A stretch of DNA of 18,693 bases from an uncultured Rhizobiaceae group bacterium. Its GTDB lineage: Bacteria; Pseudomonadota; Alphaproteobacteria; Rhizobiales; Rhizobiaceae. The notes under the pieces are model-generated. The model was given only the letters and a program-made list of their open reading frames with translations, did not search any database and was not told where the DNA came from. This document shows, piece after piece, positions 1-6,554 of this stretch (position 1 is its first letter; each line of letters starts with the position of its first letter). Where the stretch lies: contig CALDZZ010000199.1 of the NCBI GenBank assembly GCA_937944075.1, forward strand, positions 1 through 18,693, written 5' to 3'. Made by a program: the position numbers and the translations under genes.

Positions 1-136
1 TGAAGACACCAATGAGATCGCATACGCACTCTACCGCGCTTATGGGTTTGAAGTTGTAGCCCAAAAGGATTTTGTACCCTTTGAAGGTTCGCGCGAAATT
101 AATGAGTGGCTTTTGATGTCGAGGTCACTTACATGA
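1..136 (+). CDS. GNAT-family N-acetyltransferase, C-terminal end (partial)
   Basis: An open frame enters from the left edge (first full codon at base 2) and stops at TGA 134-136, giving the last 44 residues of a protein. The visible part has the usual end of a GNAT acetyltransferase: an N-E-I-A..LY..YGF motif (the Asn and Tyr of motif B near the acetyl-CoA site), then a strand ending in W-x-x-M-x-R-x-L. The family transfers acetyl from acetyl-CoA to an amine; the substrate cannot be told from this fragment. The stop overlaps the next start as ATGA (133-136), so the two genes are probably translationally coupled. The protein start lies outside the window. The family call is fair; nothing more specific is supported. 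Confidence 0.7.
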   Translation, partial: EDTNEIAYALYRAYGFEVVAQKDFVPFEGSREINEWLLMSRSLT

Positions 137-768
137 AAAAAATTCTTGTATATGGTGACAGTCTGACTTGGGGTTCTGTTCCGGGCTTTCCCAAACAACA
201 CCCGCGTGATGTGCTTTGGCAAAATGTGATGGCGGGAGAATTGGGTGATGATTACGAAGTCATTACAGACGGCCTGCGCGGACGCCTTACAGCATATGAT
301 GAGAACCTGGCTGATTGTAACCGCAACGCCAGCCAAACGCTGCCTACAGCGCTTTATGCACATGCGCCATTGGACTTGGTCATACTATTTCTAGGCACAA
401 ATGACATGCAACCACATATTGCAGGAACATCGATTGCTGCCATGCAAGGCATGAGACGGCTTGTTACAATCGTGCAAACGCATTTTGCAGGCCCTGATGT
501 TTCAAACCCAAAGGTGCTGATTGTTGCACCGCCCAAGCTTTGTAAAACCAATGATGAATTTTACACGGGCTTTTTTGCAGGTACGATTGAGCAATCATAC
601 AAGATTGCTGAATATTACGAGCAACTATCACAAGAAAAAGAATGTTCATTTTTCGATGCTGGCAGTGTCGCGCAAACATCACCCATAGACGGCGTTCATC
701 TGGACGCGGAAAACACCATTAATATCGGCAAGGCACTAGCGCCAATCGTCGAAAGTATTTTGAAATAA
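133..768 (+). CDS. SGNH/GDSL hydrolase, arylesterase/acyltransferase type
   Basis: This is a 211-residue cytoplasmic SGNH-fold hydrolase. Block I is GDSLTWG with nucleophile Ser10, block III is GTND (88-91, with the oxyanion Asn), and block V is DGVH with catalytic Asp186 and His189. Overall it resembles the oligomeric arylesterases typified by Mycobacterium smegmatis acyltransferase MsAcT: the same GDSLTWG start, D-x-x-W, the PLDLVI-x-x-LGTND stretch and the FFDAGSV segment. Such enzymes hydrolyse or transfer short acyl groups; the natural substrate is unknown. The start at 133 is preferred over an ATG at 106 because GAGG (121-124) sits 8 bases upstream and the family begins right at the K-K/R-I-L strand. 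There is no signal peptide. It lies just before lpdA and lipA, so a link to acyl or lipoate metabolism is possible but inferred. Confidence 0.85.
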   Translation: MKKILVYGDSLTWGSVPGFPKQHPRDVLWQNVMAGELGDDYEVITDGLRGRLTAYDENLADCNRNASQTLPTALYAHAPLDLVILFLGTNDMQPHIAGTSIAAMQGMRRLVTIVQTHFAGPDVSNPKVLIVAPPKLCKTNDEFYTGFFAGTIEQSYKIAEYYEQLSQEKECSFFDAGSVAQTSPIDGVHLDAENTINIGKALAPIVESILK

Positions 769-784
769 AACTCAGCAAGAGTTC

Positions 785-794
785 AAGGAGAAGG
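785..794 (+). promoter_or_regulatory. Ribosome binding site fixing the lpdA TTG start
   Basis: AAGGAGAAGG precedes TTG at 798, with 7 bases between GGAG (787-790) and the start. No in-frame ATG lies between it and the FAD-binding motif, so the TTG start is well supported. Confidence 0.7.
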
Positions 795-797
795 CAA

Positions 798-2237
798 TTG
801 GCCAATTCATATGATGTAATTATTATCGGTTCAGGACCAGGCGGTTATGTAACTGCCATCCGTGCGGCACAGCTTGGCCTCAAGACGGCTATCATAGAGC
901 GTGAGCATCTGGGCGGCATCTGCCTTAACTGGGGTTGTATTCCGACCAAGGCGCTTCTACGCACTGCTGAAATTTACCACTACATGCAACATGCCAAGGA
1001 CTATGGGCTTTCTGCTGACAATGTAAGCTTTGATCCCTCAGCCGTCGTCAAACGCTCAAGAGGCGTTTCTGCCCAACTCAACGGTGGCGTTGGTCACCTG
1101 CTCAAGAAAAACAAGGTTGATGTCATTTGGGGTGAAGCAAAAATAAAGAGCGCTGGTGAAGTTGTTGTTTCAAAACCAGGCAAGGCTGCTGTTCAACCAC
1201 AAAATGCCATTCCCAAGAATACACTGGGTGAGGGTACTTACAAAGCAAAACATATCATAGTTGCAACAGGTGCAAGGCCCAGGGTTATTCCGGGTATTGA
1301 ACCTGATGGCGATAAAATCTGGACATATTTTGAAGCAATGGTTCCAGAAGAAATGCCCAAGTCAATAGTGGTGATGGGATCAGGTGCCATCGGTATCGAG
1401 TTTGCTTCCTTCTATAATGCAATGGGTGTTGATGTGACGGTTGTTGAATTGATGGACCGCGTTGTGCCGGTAGAAGATGAGGAAATTTCTGCAATTGCCC
1501 AAAAACGTTTTGAGAAGCTGGGCATTAAAATTCTGACTGGTTCAAAAGTTACGAAGGTAGACAAGTCCAAAAAAGGTATCACCGCACATGTGGAAGATGC
1601 CAAGGGCAAAACGCAAAAAATTGAAGCTGAAAAACTTATTTCTGCGATTGGTGTTGTTGGCAATATCGAAAGCCTCGGGCTTGAAGAGCTGGGCGTAAAA
1701 ACAGACCGTGGTTGTGTCGTGATTGATGAAGTCAGCAATACCAATATAAAGGGAATTTACGCAATCGGCGATGTAGCCGGCCCGCCAATGCTAGCACACA
1801 AGGCAGAACATGAAGGTGTAATCTGTGTTGAAGCCATTGCCGGCAAACATCCGCATGTCATGGACAAAAAGAAAATTCCAGGATGCACATACTGTCATCC
1901 TCAAATTGCTTCTGTCGGATTAACCGAAGCTCAGGCCAAAGAAGCAGGATACGACTTGAAGGTTGGGCGTTTTCCTTTCATGGGTAATGGCAAGGCTATC
2001 GCACTCGGTGAGCCTGAAGGGCTTATCAAAACAATTTTTGATAAAAAAACAGGTCAGCTGCTGGGCGCTCACATGATTGGTCATGAGGTCACGGAACTCA
2101 TTCAGGGGTATGTGGTTGCCATGAACCTTGAGACTACAGAAGAAGACTTGATCCATGCTGTCTTCCCGCATCCGACATTGTCTGAAATGATGCATGAGAG
2201 TGTGCTTGATGCTTATGACCGCGTCGTGCATATGTAA
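798..2237 (+). CDS. lpdA: Dihydrolipoyl dehydrogenase (E3)
   Basis: This 479-residue flavoprotein reoxidises dihydrolipoamide on 2-oxoacid dehydrogenase complexes and passes electrons to NAD+. An FAD-binding GSGPGGY lies at 11-17. The redox disulphide is C42-x4-C47 in G-G-I-C-L-N-W-G-C-I-P-T-K. A central NAD-binding GSGAIG and a second FAD contact (IYAIGDVAG) follow. The C-terminal HPTLSE has catalytic His458 and Glu463. There is no lipoyl domain fused at the N-terminus. A Pro/Gly/Ala-rich insert before the KAKHIIVATGARPR segment resembles alphaproteobacterial PDH-type E3 proteins. The start is TTG at 798. The gene follows the SGNH gene by 29 bases and is followed by lipA, so E3 and the lipoyl cofactor enzyme are probably co-expressed. 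Assignment to the PDH rather than the OGDH complex rests on this context. Confidence 0.96.
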   Translation: MANSYDVIIIGSGPGGYVTAIRAAQLGLKTAIIEREHLGGICLNWGCIPTKALLRTAEIYHYMQHAKDYGLSADNVSFDPSAVVKRSRGVSAQLNGGVGHLLKKNKVDVIWGEAKIKSAGEVVVSKPGKAAVQPQNAIPKNTLGEGTYKAKHIIVATGARPRVIPGIEPDGDKIWTYFEAMVPEEMPKSIVVMGSGAIGIEFASFYNAMGVDVTVVELMDRVVPVEDEEISAIAQKRFEKLGIKILTGSKVTKVDKSKKGITAHVEDAKGKTQKIEAEKLISAIGVVGNIESLGLEELGVKTDRGCVVIDEVSNTNIKGIYAIGDVAGPPMLAHKAEHEGVICVEAIAGKHPHVMDKKKIPGCTYCHPQIASVGLTEAQAKEAGYDLKVGRFPFMGNGKAIALGEPEGLIKTIFDKKTGQLLGAHMIGHEVTELIQGYVVAMNLETTEEDLIHAVFPHPTLSEMMHESVLDAYDRVVHM

Positions 2238-2290
2238 TAATCTTGATAATGAATAGTGAAAACTACAAACGAAATGATTAGATAACATCC

Positions 2291-3241
2291 ATGGTTACTC
2301 TCGTTGACACGACCAAACGTGAAGTCAGGCATCCAGAAAAGGTGCACAGACCGGAAAATCCGATCAAGAAAAAACCGGATTGGATCCGCGTAAAAGCGGG
2401 TGGCTCAAAGGTATATCAGGAGACAGCTCAAATCATAAAGGACAATAATCTCGTTACCGTTTGTGGCGAGGCTGGTTGTCCCAACATTGGTGAGTGTTGG
2501 TCAAAGAAACATGCAACCATGATGATCATGGGCGACACATGCACGCGTGCATGTGCCTTTTGTAACGTCAAGACAGGCATTCCAGCACCCTTGGATAAAG
2601 ATGAGCCTGAGAATGTTGCAAGGGCAGTTGCAAAACTTGGTCTTAATCATGTGGTGATTACATCGGTTGACCGCGATGATCTTGATGATGGTGGCGCGCA
2701 GCATTTTGTAGAAACGATTGAAGCCATTCGTTCCATGTCACCGGATACGACAATTGAGATTTTAACACCGGACTTTCTGCGCAAGGAAGGCGCGCTTGAA
2801 AAAGTCGTCAAGGCAAGGCCGGATGTGTTCAATCACAACCTTGAAACAGTGCCGTCAAAATATCTGAAAGTGCGTCCGGGTGCGCGCTATTTTCACTCGA
2901 TCCGACTGTTGCAGGAAGTCAAGGAAATTGATCCGACCATCTTCACCAAATCGGGGATAATGGTTGGCTTTGGCGAGCAACGAAATGAAGTGCTTCAGTT
3001 GATGGATGATTTACGTTCTGCGGATGTGGATTTCATCACGATTGGGCAATACTTGCAGCCAACATCTCATCACCATGAATTGGTTGAATTTGTAACACCT
3101 GATCAGTTCAAGTCTTATGAAACATCAGCCTATGCAAAAGGATTTTTGATGGTGTCCTCAACGCCATTGACGCGCTCTTCTCATCATGCTGGTGAGGACT
3201 TTGCCAAATTGCAAGCAGCCAGAGAGGCTGCAAACAAATAA
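2291..3241 (+). CDS. lipA: Lipoyl synthase
   Basis: This 316-residue radical SAM enzyme inserts two sulphur atoms into octanoyl groups on E2 and GcvH proteins. The LipA-specific auxiliary [4Fe-4S] cluster is C58-x4-C63-x5-C69, and the radical SAM cluster is C84-x3-C88-x2-C91. The C-terminal R-S-S-x-H-A motif (295-300) supplies the serine ligand of the auxiliary cluster. Length is normal. ATG 2291 is the first possible start because an in-frame TAG lies at 2279-2281. No clear Shine-Dalgarno is seen in the 53-base gap after lpdA. The stop shares one base with the next start (TAATG), indicating translational coupling to the RatA/COQ10-like gene. The cluster-binding codons contain a perfect 20-bp palindrome (2536-2555). 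Confidence 0.97.
   Translation: MVTLVDTTKREVRHPEKVHRPENPIKKKPDWIRVKAGGSKVYQETAQIIKDNNLVTVCGEAGCPNIGECWSKKHATMMIMGDTCTRACAFCNVKTGIPAPLDKDEPENVARAVAKLGLNHVVITSVDRDDLDDGGAQHFVETIEAIRSMSPDTTIEILTPDFLRKEGALEKVVKARPDVFNHNLETVPSKYLKVRPGARYFHSIRLLQEVKEIDPTIFTKSGIMVGFGEQRNEVLQLMDDLRSADVDFITIGQYLQPTSHHHELVEFVTPDQFKSYETSAYAKGFLMVSSTPLTRSSHHAGEDFAKLQAAREAANK
2536..2555 (+). repeat. 20-bp perfect palindrome inside lipA
   Basis: CACATGCACGCGTGCATGTG equals its own reverse complement. It covers the codons of the C-x3-C-x2-C radical SAM motif, where two Cys (TGC, TGT) and an Ala (GCA) codon fall symmetrically. It has no loop and no following T-run, so it is not a terminator. Codon constraint may be enough to explain it. 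Confidence 0.6.
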
Positions 3242-3687
3242 TGCCAAGACTGGATAAAAATCATGTGGTCAATCATTCGGCCAGAGATATGTTTAATCTG
3301 GTTTGCGATGTCGAATGCTATCCACAATTTGTCCCACTTTGTCAGTCGTTGACCGTAAAATCCAAAAAGGAAAAAGCGGGAAAAACACTCATGATGGCTG
3401 ACATGACAATGGCCTATAAAATGCTGAGCGAGACTTTTACAACACAGGTTTTGATGAACAGCGAAACACTTGAGATAGATGTGAAATATATTGATGGCCC
3501 ATTCAAGCATCTTGATAACCAATGGAAATTCAAAGACCTGGAAAATGGCAAGTGTGAAGTTTCATTCATGATTGACTATGAACTCAGAAGCAAAATGCTC
3601 GCCATGGCTGCAGGCGCCGTATTCGACATGGCCTTTGGCAGGTTTGTGGATGCGTTTGAAAAACGTGCTGATGAGGTCTACGCCTGA
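3241..3687 (+). CDS. COQ10/RatA-type START-domain protein
   Basis: This 148-residue single-domain protein is of the polyketide-cyclase/START superfamily. Its N-terminus carries the family pattern of a basic strand, then F-N-L-V-x-D-V-x-x-Y-P-x-F-V-P-x-C. It ends with a long amphipathic helix (about 115-145) that forms the lid of the lipid pocket. Relatives are yeast Coq10, a ubiquinone-binding chaperone needed for respiration, and E. coli RatA, described as a ribosome-associating inhibitor. Alphaproteobacterial members are usually labelled with one or the other name. No RatB partner is adjacent and lipA is coupled upstream, so a quinone-handling role seems more likely here, as an inference. 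Its 3' end overlaps the convergent cinA-like gene by 10 bases. Confidence 0.85.
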   Translation: MPRLDKNHVVNHSARDMFNLVCDVECYPQFVPLCQSLTVKSKKEKAGKTLMMADMTMAYKMLSETFTTQVLMNSETLEIDVKYIDGPFKHLDNQWKFKDLENGKCEVSFMIDYELRSKMLAMAAGAVFDMAFGRFVDAFEKRADEVYA

Positions 3688-4187
3688 TCAGGGTCATCAA
3701 GACCGTAACCCAGCAGCATTTCCAGGGCTTCCTTGACAGTTGATCGTCTAACCTCATCACGGTCACCAGAGAATTTGAAGTCTTCAACGAAAGCACCTTC
3801 TTCATCAGCAGTGGCAACCGCTATGTAAACTAGTCCAACAGGTTTGTTTTCAGTGCCACCACCGGGTCCGGCAATTCCTGTAACAGCAACAGCTGCATCA
3901 CAGTCGGAGTTTTTAATGGCCCCAATAGCCATTTCAGAAGCGACTTGGGCAGAGACAGCGCCATGTTCTTCGATAAGACCGGCGTTCACATTCAACATTT
4001 TGATCTTTGCTTCATTTGAATAGGTTATAAAGCCACGATCAAAAACACTGGATGAACCATCAATGGCTGTAATGCAGCCACCGATCATGCCTCCCGTACA
4101 AGACTCAGCCGTCGCAATTTTTACATTCGATTGGGCAAATTCTTTGATTACCTGACGTGCAATAGTTTGAAGTTCTTCATCAAACAT
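3678..4187 (-). CDS. pncC: CinA C-terminal-domain protein, NMN amidohydrolase (PncC type)
   Basis: A 169-residue stand-alone CinA C-terminal domain. PncC-type members deamidate nicotinamide mononucleotide to nicotinic acid mononucleotide in the pyridine nucleotide salvage cycle. Visible motifs are A-E-S-C-T-G-G with nucleophile Ser29, the Y-S-N-E-A-K stretch with Tyr56 and Lys61, and the glycine-rich GIAGPGGGT with the downstream K-P-V-G. The N-terminal molybdopterin-binding-like domain of full CinA is absent, as is common in alphaproteobacteria. The start codon overlaps the end of ispDF by 8 bases, so both are read from one transcript. It converges on the ratA-like gene with a 10-base tail overlap and no clear terminator between them. 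Confidence 0.9.
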   Translation of the reverse strand: MFDEELQTIARQVIKEFAQSNVKIATAESCTGGMIGGCITAIDGSSSVFDRGFITYSNEAKIKMLNVNAGLIEEHGAVSAQVASEMAIGAIKNSDCDAAVAVTGIAGPGGGTENKPVGLVYIAVATADEEGAFVEDFKFSGDRDEVRRSTVKEALEMLLGYGLDDPDQA

Positions 4188-5391
4188 TCCTGGAGCTTCC
4201 TTTTACCATCCCAAATGAAACACTGACGGTTGCAAGTGCGGCGATGCCTTCTTCGCGACCAATGAATCCTATTTTCTCATTTGTAGTCGCCTTGACTGAA
4301 ACGCGAGCCATGTCGACATCGCATATATCGCAGACTGACTTGCGCATTGCATCACGATGTGGGCCTATTTTGGGTGCTTCGCATATAATGGTGACGTCCA
4401 TGTTCGTAATGAATCCACCAGCTTCCCGAACAAGTTGAACCGCATGAGCGATGAATTGATCAGAGTCTGCGCCTTTCCATTTTGGGTCGGAAGGAGGGAA
4501 GTGGGAACCGATATCGCCAGCGCCGATTGTACCCAGCAGTGCATCAGTCAGTGCATGAAGCCCCACATCAGCATCTGAATGGCCTTGCAGGCTCTGTGTG
4601 TGCGGGATTGAGTGCCCACAAAGGATTACCTTGTCACCTGGCCCAAGCGTATGAACATCATAACCGCTACCTGTACGAACGTCCGGTATCATATCAGTCA
4701 TCGAAACCTTCTCTTCTGCTTTTTGAAGATCATCTTTTGTTGTAATTTTGAAATTATCCGAATTGCCTTCAACCAGTTTGACACTCATGCCTGCATATTC
4801 TGCTACGGCAGCATCATCGGTAAAGCCGTGAGGATCATGTTCCGCAGCTTTCTCATGCGCTGAATAAATCTCGTTTAAAACAAAACCCTGTGGTGTTTGA
4901 GCGAGATAAAGATCATCCCTTGGCACTGTATTTAAAACAACGCCTTCTTCATTTGCATGTTTTACCGTGTCTGCTATCCGGATTGCTGAGAGTGCTCCAA
5001 CATTGGGTGCAATGCCGGCAATAATATTGCTGATGGTTTCGCGGCTAACGAATGGTCGCGCAGCATCATGAATGAGTACATTTGTATACGTGTGATTGTT
5101 TATACCGATCACCGCATCAACACCTGCCTTGCAGCTTTCCTGGCGCGAGGAACCACCTAGTATCGGGTTCAGCAACTTTTCGTGGGGAACGACAGACGTG
5201 TCATATAATTCAAAGTCATCACGGTGAATAACCACCTGTATGGCTTGAATATCCGGGTGGCATGAAAAACAGTCAATTGTAGTTTGCAAAACACTTTTAT
5301 TGCCAAGCATTCTGTATTGCTTTGGGCCAGCTTCTTTACCAAGCCTTTCACCACGCCCCGCCGCGACTATTACAACAACATTATCAGACAT
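4180..5391 (-). CDS. ispDF: Bifunctional IspD/IspF, MEP isoprenoid pathway
   Basis: A 403-residue fusion of two MEP-pathway enzymes. IspD (about 1-228) makes CDP-methylerythritol: its nucleotide loop is A-A-G-R-G-E-R-L-G with Arg16 and P-K24-Q, followed by IHDAARPFV (108-116) and T-D-D-A...N-F-K-I-T. IspF (about 238-400) forms the cyclic diphosphate: metal ligands D245-V-H247 and His279, GHSDADV (270-276), G-D-I-G-x-H-F-P-P (292-300) and the T-T-N-E-K-I-G-F segment. The product of IspD is phosphorylated by IspE, not present here, before IspF acts. The start at 5391 is chosen over an ATG at 5442 because GAGG lies 6 bases upstream and residue 1 is adjacent to the first IspD strand; the longer form would add 17 unlikely residues across the dusB promoter region. 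The fusion is typical of alphaproteobacteria and epsilonproteobacteria. Confidence 0.96.
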   Translation of the reverse strand: MSDNVVVIVAAGRGERLGKEAGPKQYRMLGNKSVLQTTIDCFSCHPDIQAIQVVIHRDDFELYDTSVVPHEKLLNPILGGSSRQESCKAGVDAVIGINNHTYTNVLIHDAARPFVSRETISNIIAGIAPNVGALSAIRIADTVKHANEEGVVLNTVPRDDLYLAQTPQGFVLNEIYSAHEKAAEHDPHGFTDDAAVAEYAGMSVKLVEGNSDNFKITTKDDLQKAEEKVSMTDMIPDVRTGSGYDVHTLGPGDKVILCGHSIPHTQSLQGHSDADVGLHALTDALLGTIGAGDIGSHFPPSDPKWKGADSDQFIAHAVQLVREAGGFITNMDVTIICEAPKIGPHRDAMRKSVCDICDVDMARVSVKATTNEKIGFIGREEGIAALATVSVSFGMVKGSSRNV

Positions 5392-5397
5392 TCTAAT

Positions 5398-5401
5398 CCT
5401 C
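5398..5401 (-). promoter_or_regulatory. Ribosome binding site of ispDF
   Basis: On the minus strand GAGG is followed by ATTAGA and then ATG at 5391. It selects this start over the further upstream ATG at 5442. Confidence 0.6.
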
Positions 5402-5444
5402 AATTCCACTATGCTTTTGTCATGAGCAGGAAAACCAATCAACC

Positions 5445-5471
5445 TTGTTCATTCAGCATAATTTGTATAAA
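5445..5471 (+). promoter_or_regulatory. Candidate sigma70-type promoter of dusB-ntrBC
   Basis: TTGTTC (5445-5450) and TATAAA (5466-5471) are separated by 15 bases; shifting the -10 by two (TAAATA) gives 17. TG lies just before the -10 region. Transcription would begin near 5478, just upstream of the NtrC-type palindrome. There is no GG-N10-GC sigma54 element. The spacing is short, so the assignment is tentative. Confidence 0.4.
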
Positions 5472-5488
5472 TACACTTGAAACCTATC

Positions 5489-5505
5489 TGCACAAATTTT
5501 GTGCA
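5489..5505 (+). promoter_or_regulatory. NtrC-type operator upstream of dusB-ntrBC
   Basis: TGCACAAATTTTGTGCA has perfect 8-base arms around one central base. It keeps the TGCAC-N7-GTGCA core and 17-bp length of the enterobacterial NtrC consensus (TGCACCAAAATGGTGCA). It lies about 20 bases before the preferred dusB start and just downstream of the candidate promoter. A bound regulator there would block transcription, matching the NtrC autorepression known for rhizobial dusB-ntrBC operons. Confidence 0.6.
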
Positions 5506-5510
5506 ACCCT

Positions 5511-5518
5511 GAAGAGAG
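5511..5518 (+). promoter_or_regulatory. Ribosome binding site of dusB
   Basis: GAAGAGAG stands 7 bases before TTG 5526. The alternative TTG at 5499 has no such sequence and lies inside the NtrC-type palindrome, so the shorter protein is preferred. Confidence 0.5.
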
Positions 5519-5525
5519 TTTAAAA

Positions 5526-6554
5526 TTGCCTCATAAATATGCAGACAGAGTATCAAAACCAATCTGTATTGGTGATATTGAATTGCCCAACCGCGCATTT
5601 TTGGCGCCCATGTCCGGAGTTACTGATTTGCCTTTCAGAAAACTTGCGCATGGGTATGGGGCGGGTCTTGTTGTATCAGAAATGGTTGCCAGTCAGGCAT
5701 TTATTGAGGGTGAAGCTGAAATGCAGCTTAAGGTGCTTTCGGGCGATATCTCACCCCATATGGTTCAACTTGCAGGTCGTGAAGCGCAGTGGATGGCAAG
5801 AGCTGCGGAAGTCGCAGAAGCAAGCGGAGCAGATATCATCGACATAAACATGGGATGTCCTGCCAAAAGGGTTACAACGGGCTATTCAGGCTCTGCCTTG
5901 ATGCGTGACTTAGATCATGCACTTACCTTGATAGATGCTGTTGTAAATGCTGTGAGCGTGCCTGTTACCCTCAAAATGCGACTTGGGTGGGATGATAATT
6001 CACTGAATGCACCCGAACTGGCCAAACGTGCAGAGGACGCAGGCGTACAGATGATAACGGTTCATGGCAGAACGCGGTGTCAGTTTTACAAGGGTAAAGC
6101 CAACTGGGACGCGGTTCGAAAGGTCAGGGAACAAACTGGTTTGCCCCTGGTCGTGAATGGCGACATCCAAAACCATGACACTGCAAATCAGGCACTGGAA
6201 AAATCAGGTGCGGATGCCATCATGTGCGGGCGAGGGGCCTATGGTTCCCCGTGGCTGCCTGCGCAATTGGCCGGAGCCATTACAAACGAAGACGCAGAAA
6301 AACTAAATTCAAATTGCGATAAAGTCATTAAGCACCATGAAGACATGCTGTCATTTTACGGAATTGAATCCGGCATCCGACAAGCCCGGAAACATTTGGG
6401 GTGGTACTTGGACAATCTTGTTCTGCCAGCATCGACCCGCAGTTTGAAAAAAACAGTTTTGACTTCCTTTCAGCCGTCTGAAATTCATGAAAATCTCAAA
6501 CTCATTTACGGACAACATAATCCAATATCAGATGAAAAATCGGTAGCTGCATGA
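5526..6554 (+). CDS. dusB: tRNA-dihydrouridine synthase, DusB/NifR3 family
   Basis: A 342-residue FMN enzyme that reduces uridine to dihydrouridine in the tRNA D-loop. The TIM barrel begins at N-R-A-F-L-A-P-M-S-G-V-T-D-L-P-F-R, the family signature. Catalytic Cys111 lies in I-N-M-G-C-P-A-K. TVHGRTR and the V-N-G-D-I and M-C-G-R-G-A phosphate-binding loops follow, and a C-terminal helical tRNA-binding domain ends the protein. TTG 5526 is preferred; TTG 5499 would add nine residues. The last codons overlap ntrB as ATGA (6551-6554). Rhizobial and Rhodobacter homologues (nifR3) are the first gene of the ntrBC operon, as here, so expression of the kinase and regulator depends on this promoter. Confidence 0.95.
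   Translation: MPHKYADRVSKPICIGDIELPNRAFLAPMSGVTDLPFRKLAHGYGAGLVVSEMVASQAFIEGEAEMQLKVLSGDISPHMVQLAGREAQWMARAAEVAEASGADIIDINMGCPAKRVTTGYSGSALMRDLDHALTLIDAVVNAVSVPVTLKMRLGWDDNSLNAPELAKRAEDAGVQMITVHGRTRCQFYKGKANWDAVRKVREQTGLPLVVNGDIQNHDTANQALEKSGADAIMCGRGAYGSPWLPAQLAGAITNEDAEKLNSNCDKVIKHHEDMLSFYGIESGIRQARKHLGWYLDNLVLPASTRSLKKTVLTSFQPSEIHENLKLIYGQHNPISDEKSVAA

Noticed and set aside
106..132. Upstream ATG extending the SGNH hydrolase by nine residues
   Set aside because: The extension overlaps the GNAT reading frame further, has no ribosome binding site, and homologues start at the strand beginning M-K-K-I-L.
3241..3687. A RatA toxin with antitoxin partner (toxin-antitoxin module)
   Set aside because: No RatB-like gene is adjacent, and the neighbourhood is metabolic. 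The COQ10-like reading is preferred.
5392..5442. ATG at 5442 adding 17 residues to IspD
   Set aside because: The internal ATG at 5391 has GAGG 6 bases upstream and fits the family start; the extension runs toward the divergent dusB promoter.
5392..5480. A promoter for ispDF on the minus strand
   Set aside because: Only weak matches such as TTGGTT with a CATAGT-like -10 were found. A promoter must exist in this gap, but I could not place it.
5499..5525. TTG 5499 as the dusB start
   Set aside because: It has no Shine-Dalgarno and lies inside the NtrC-type palindrome, whereas TTG 5526 follows GAAGAGAG.
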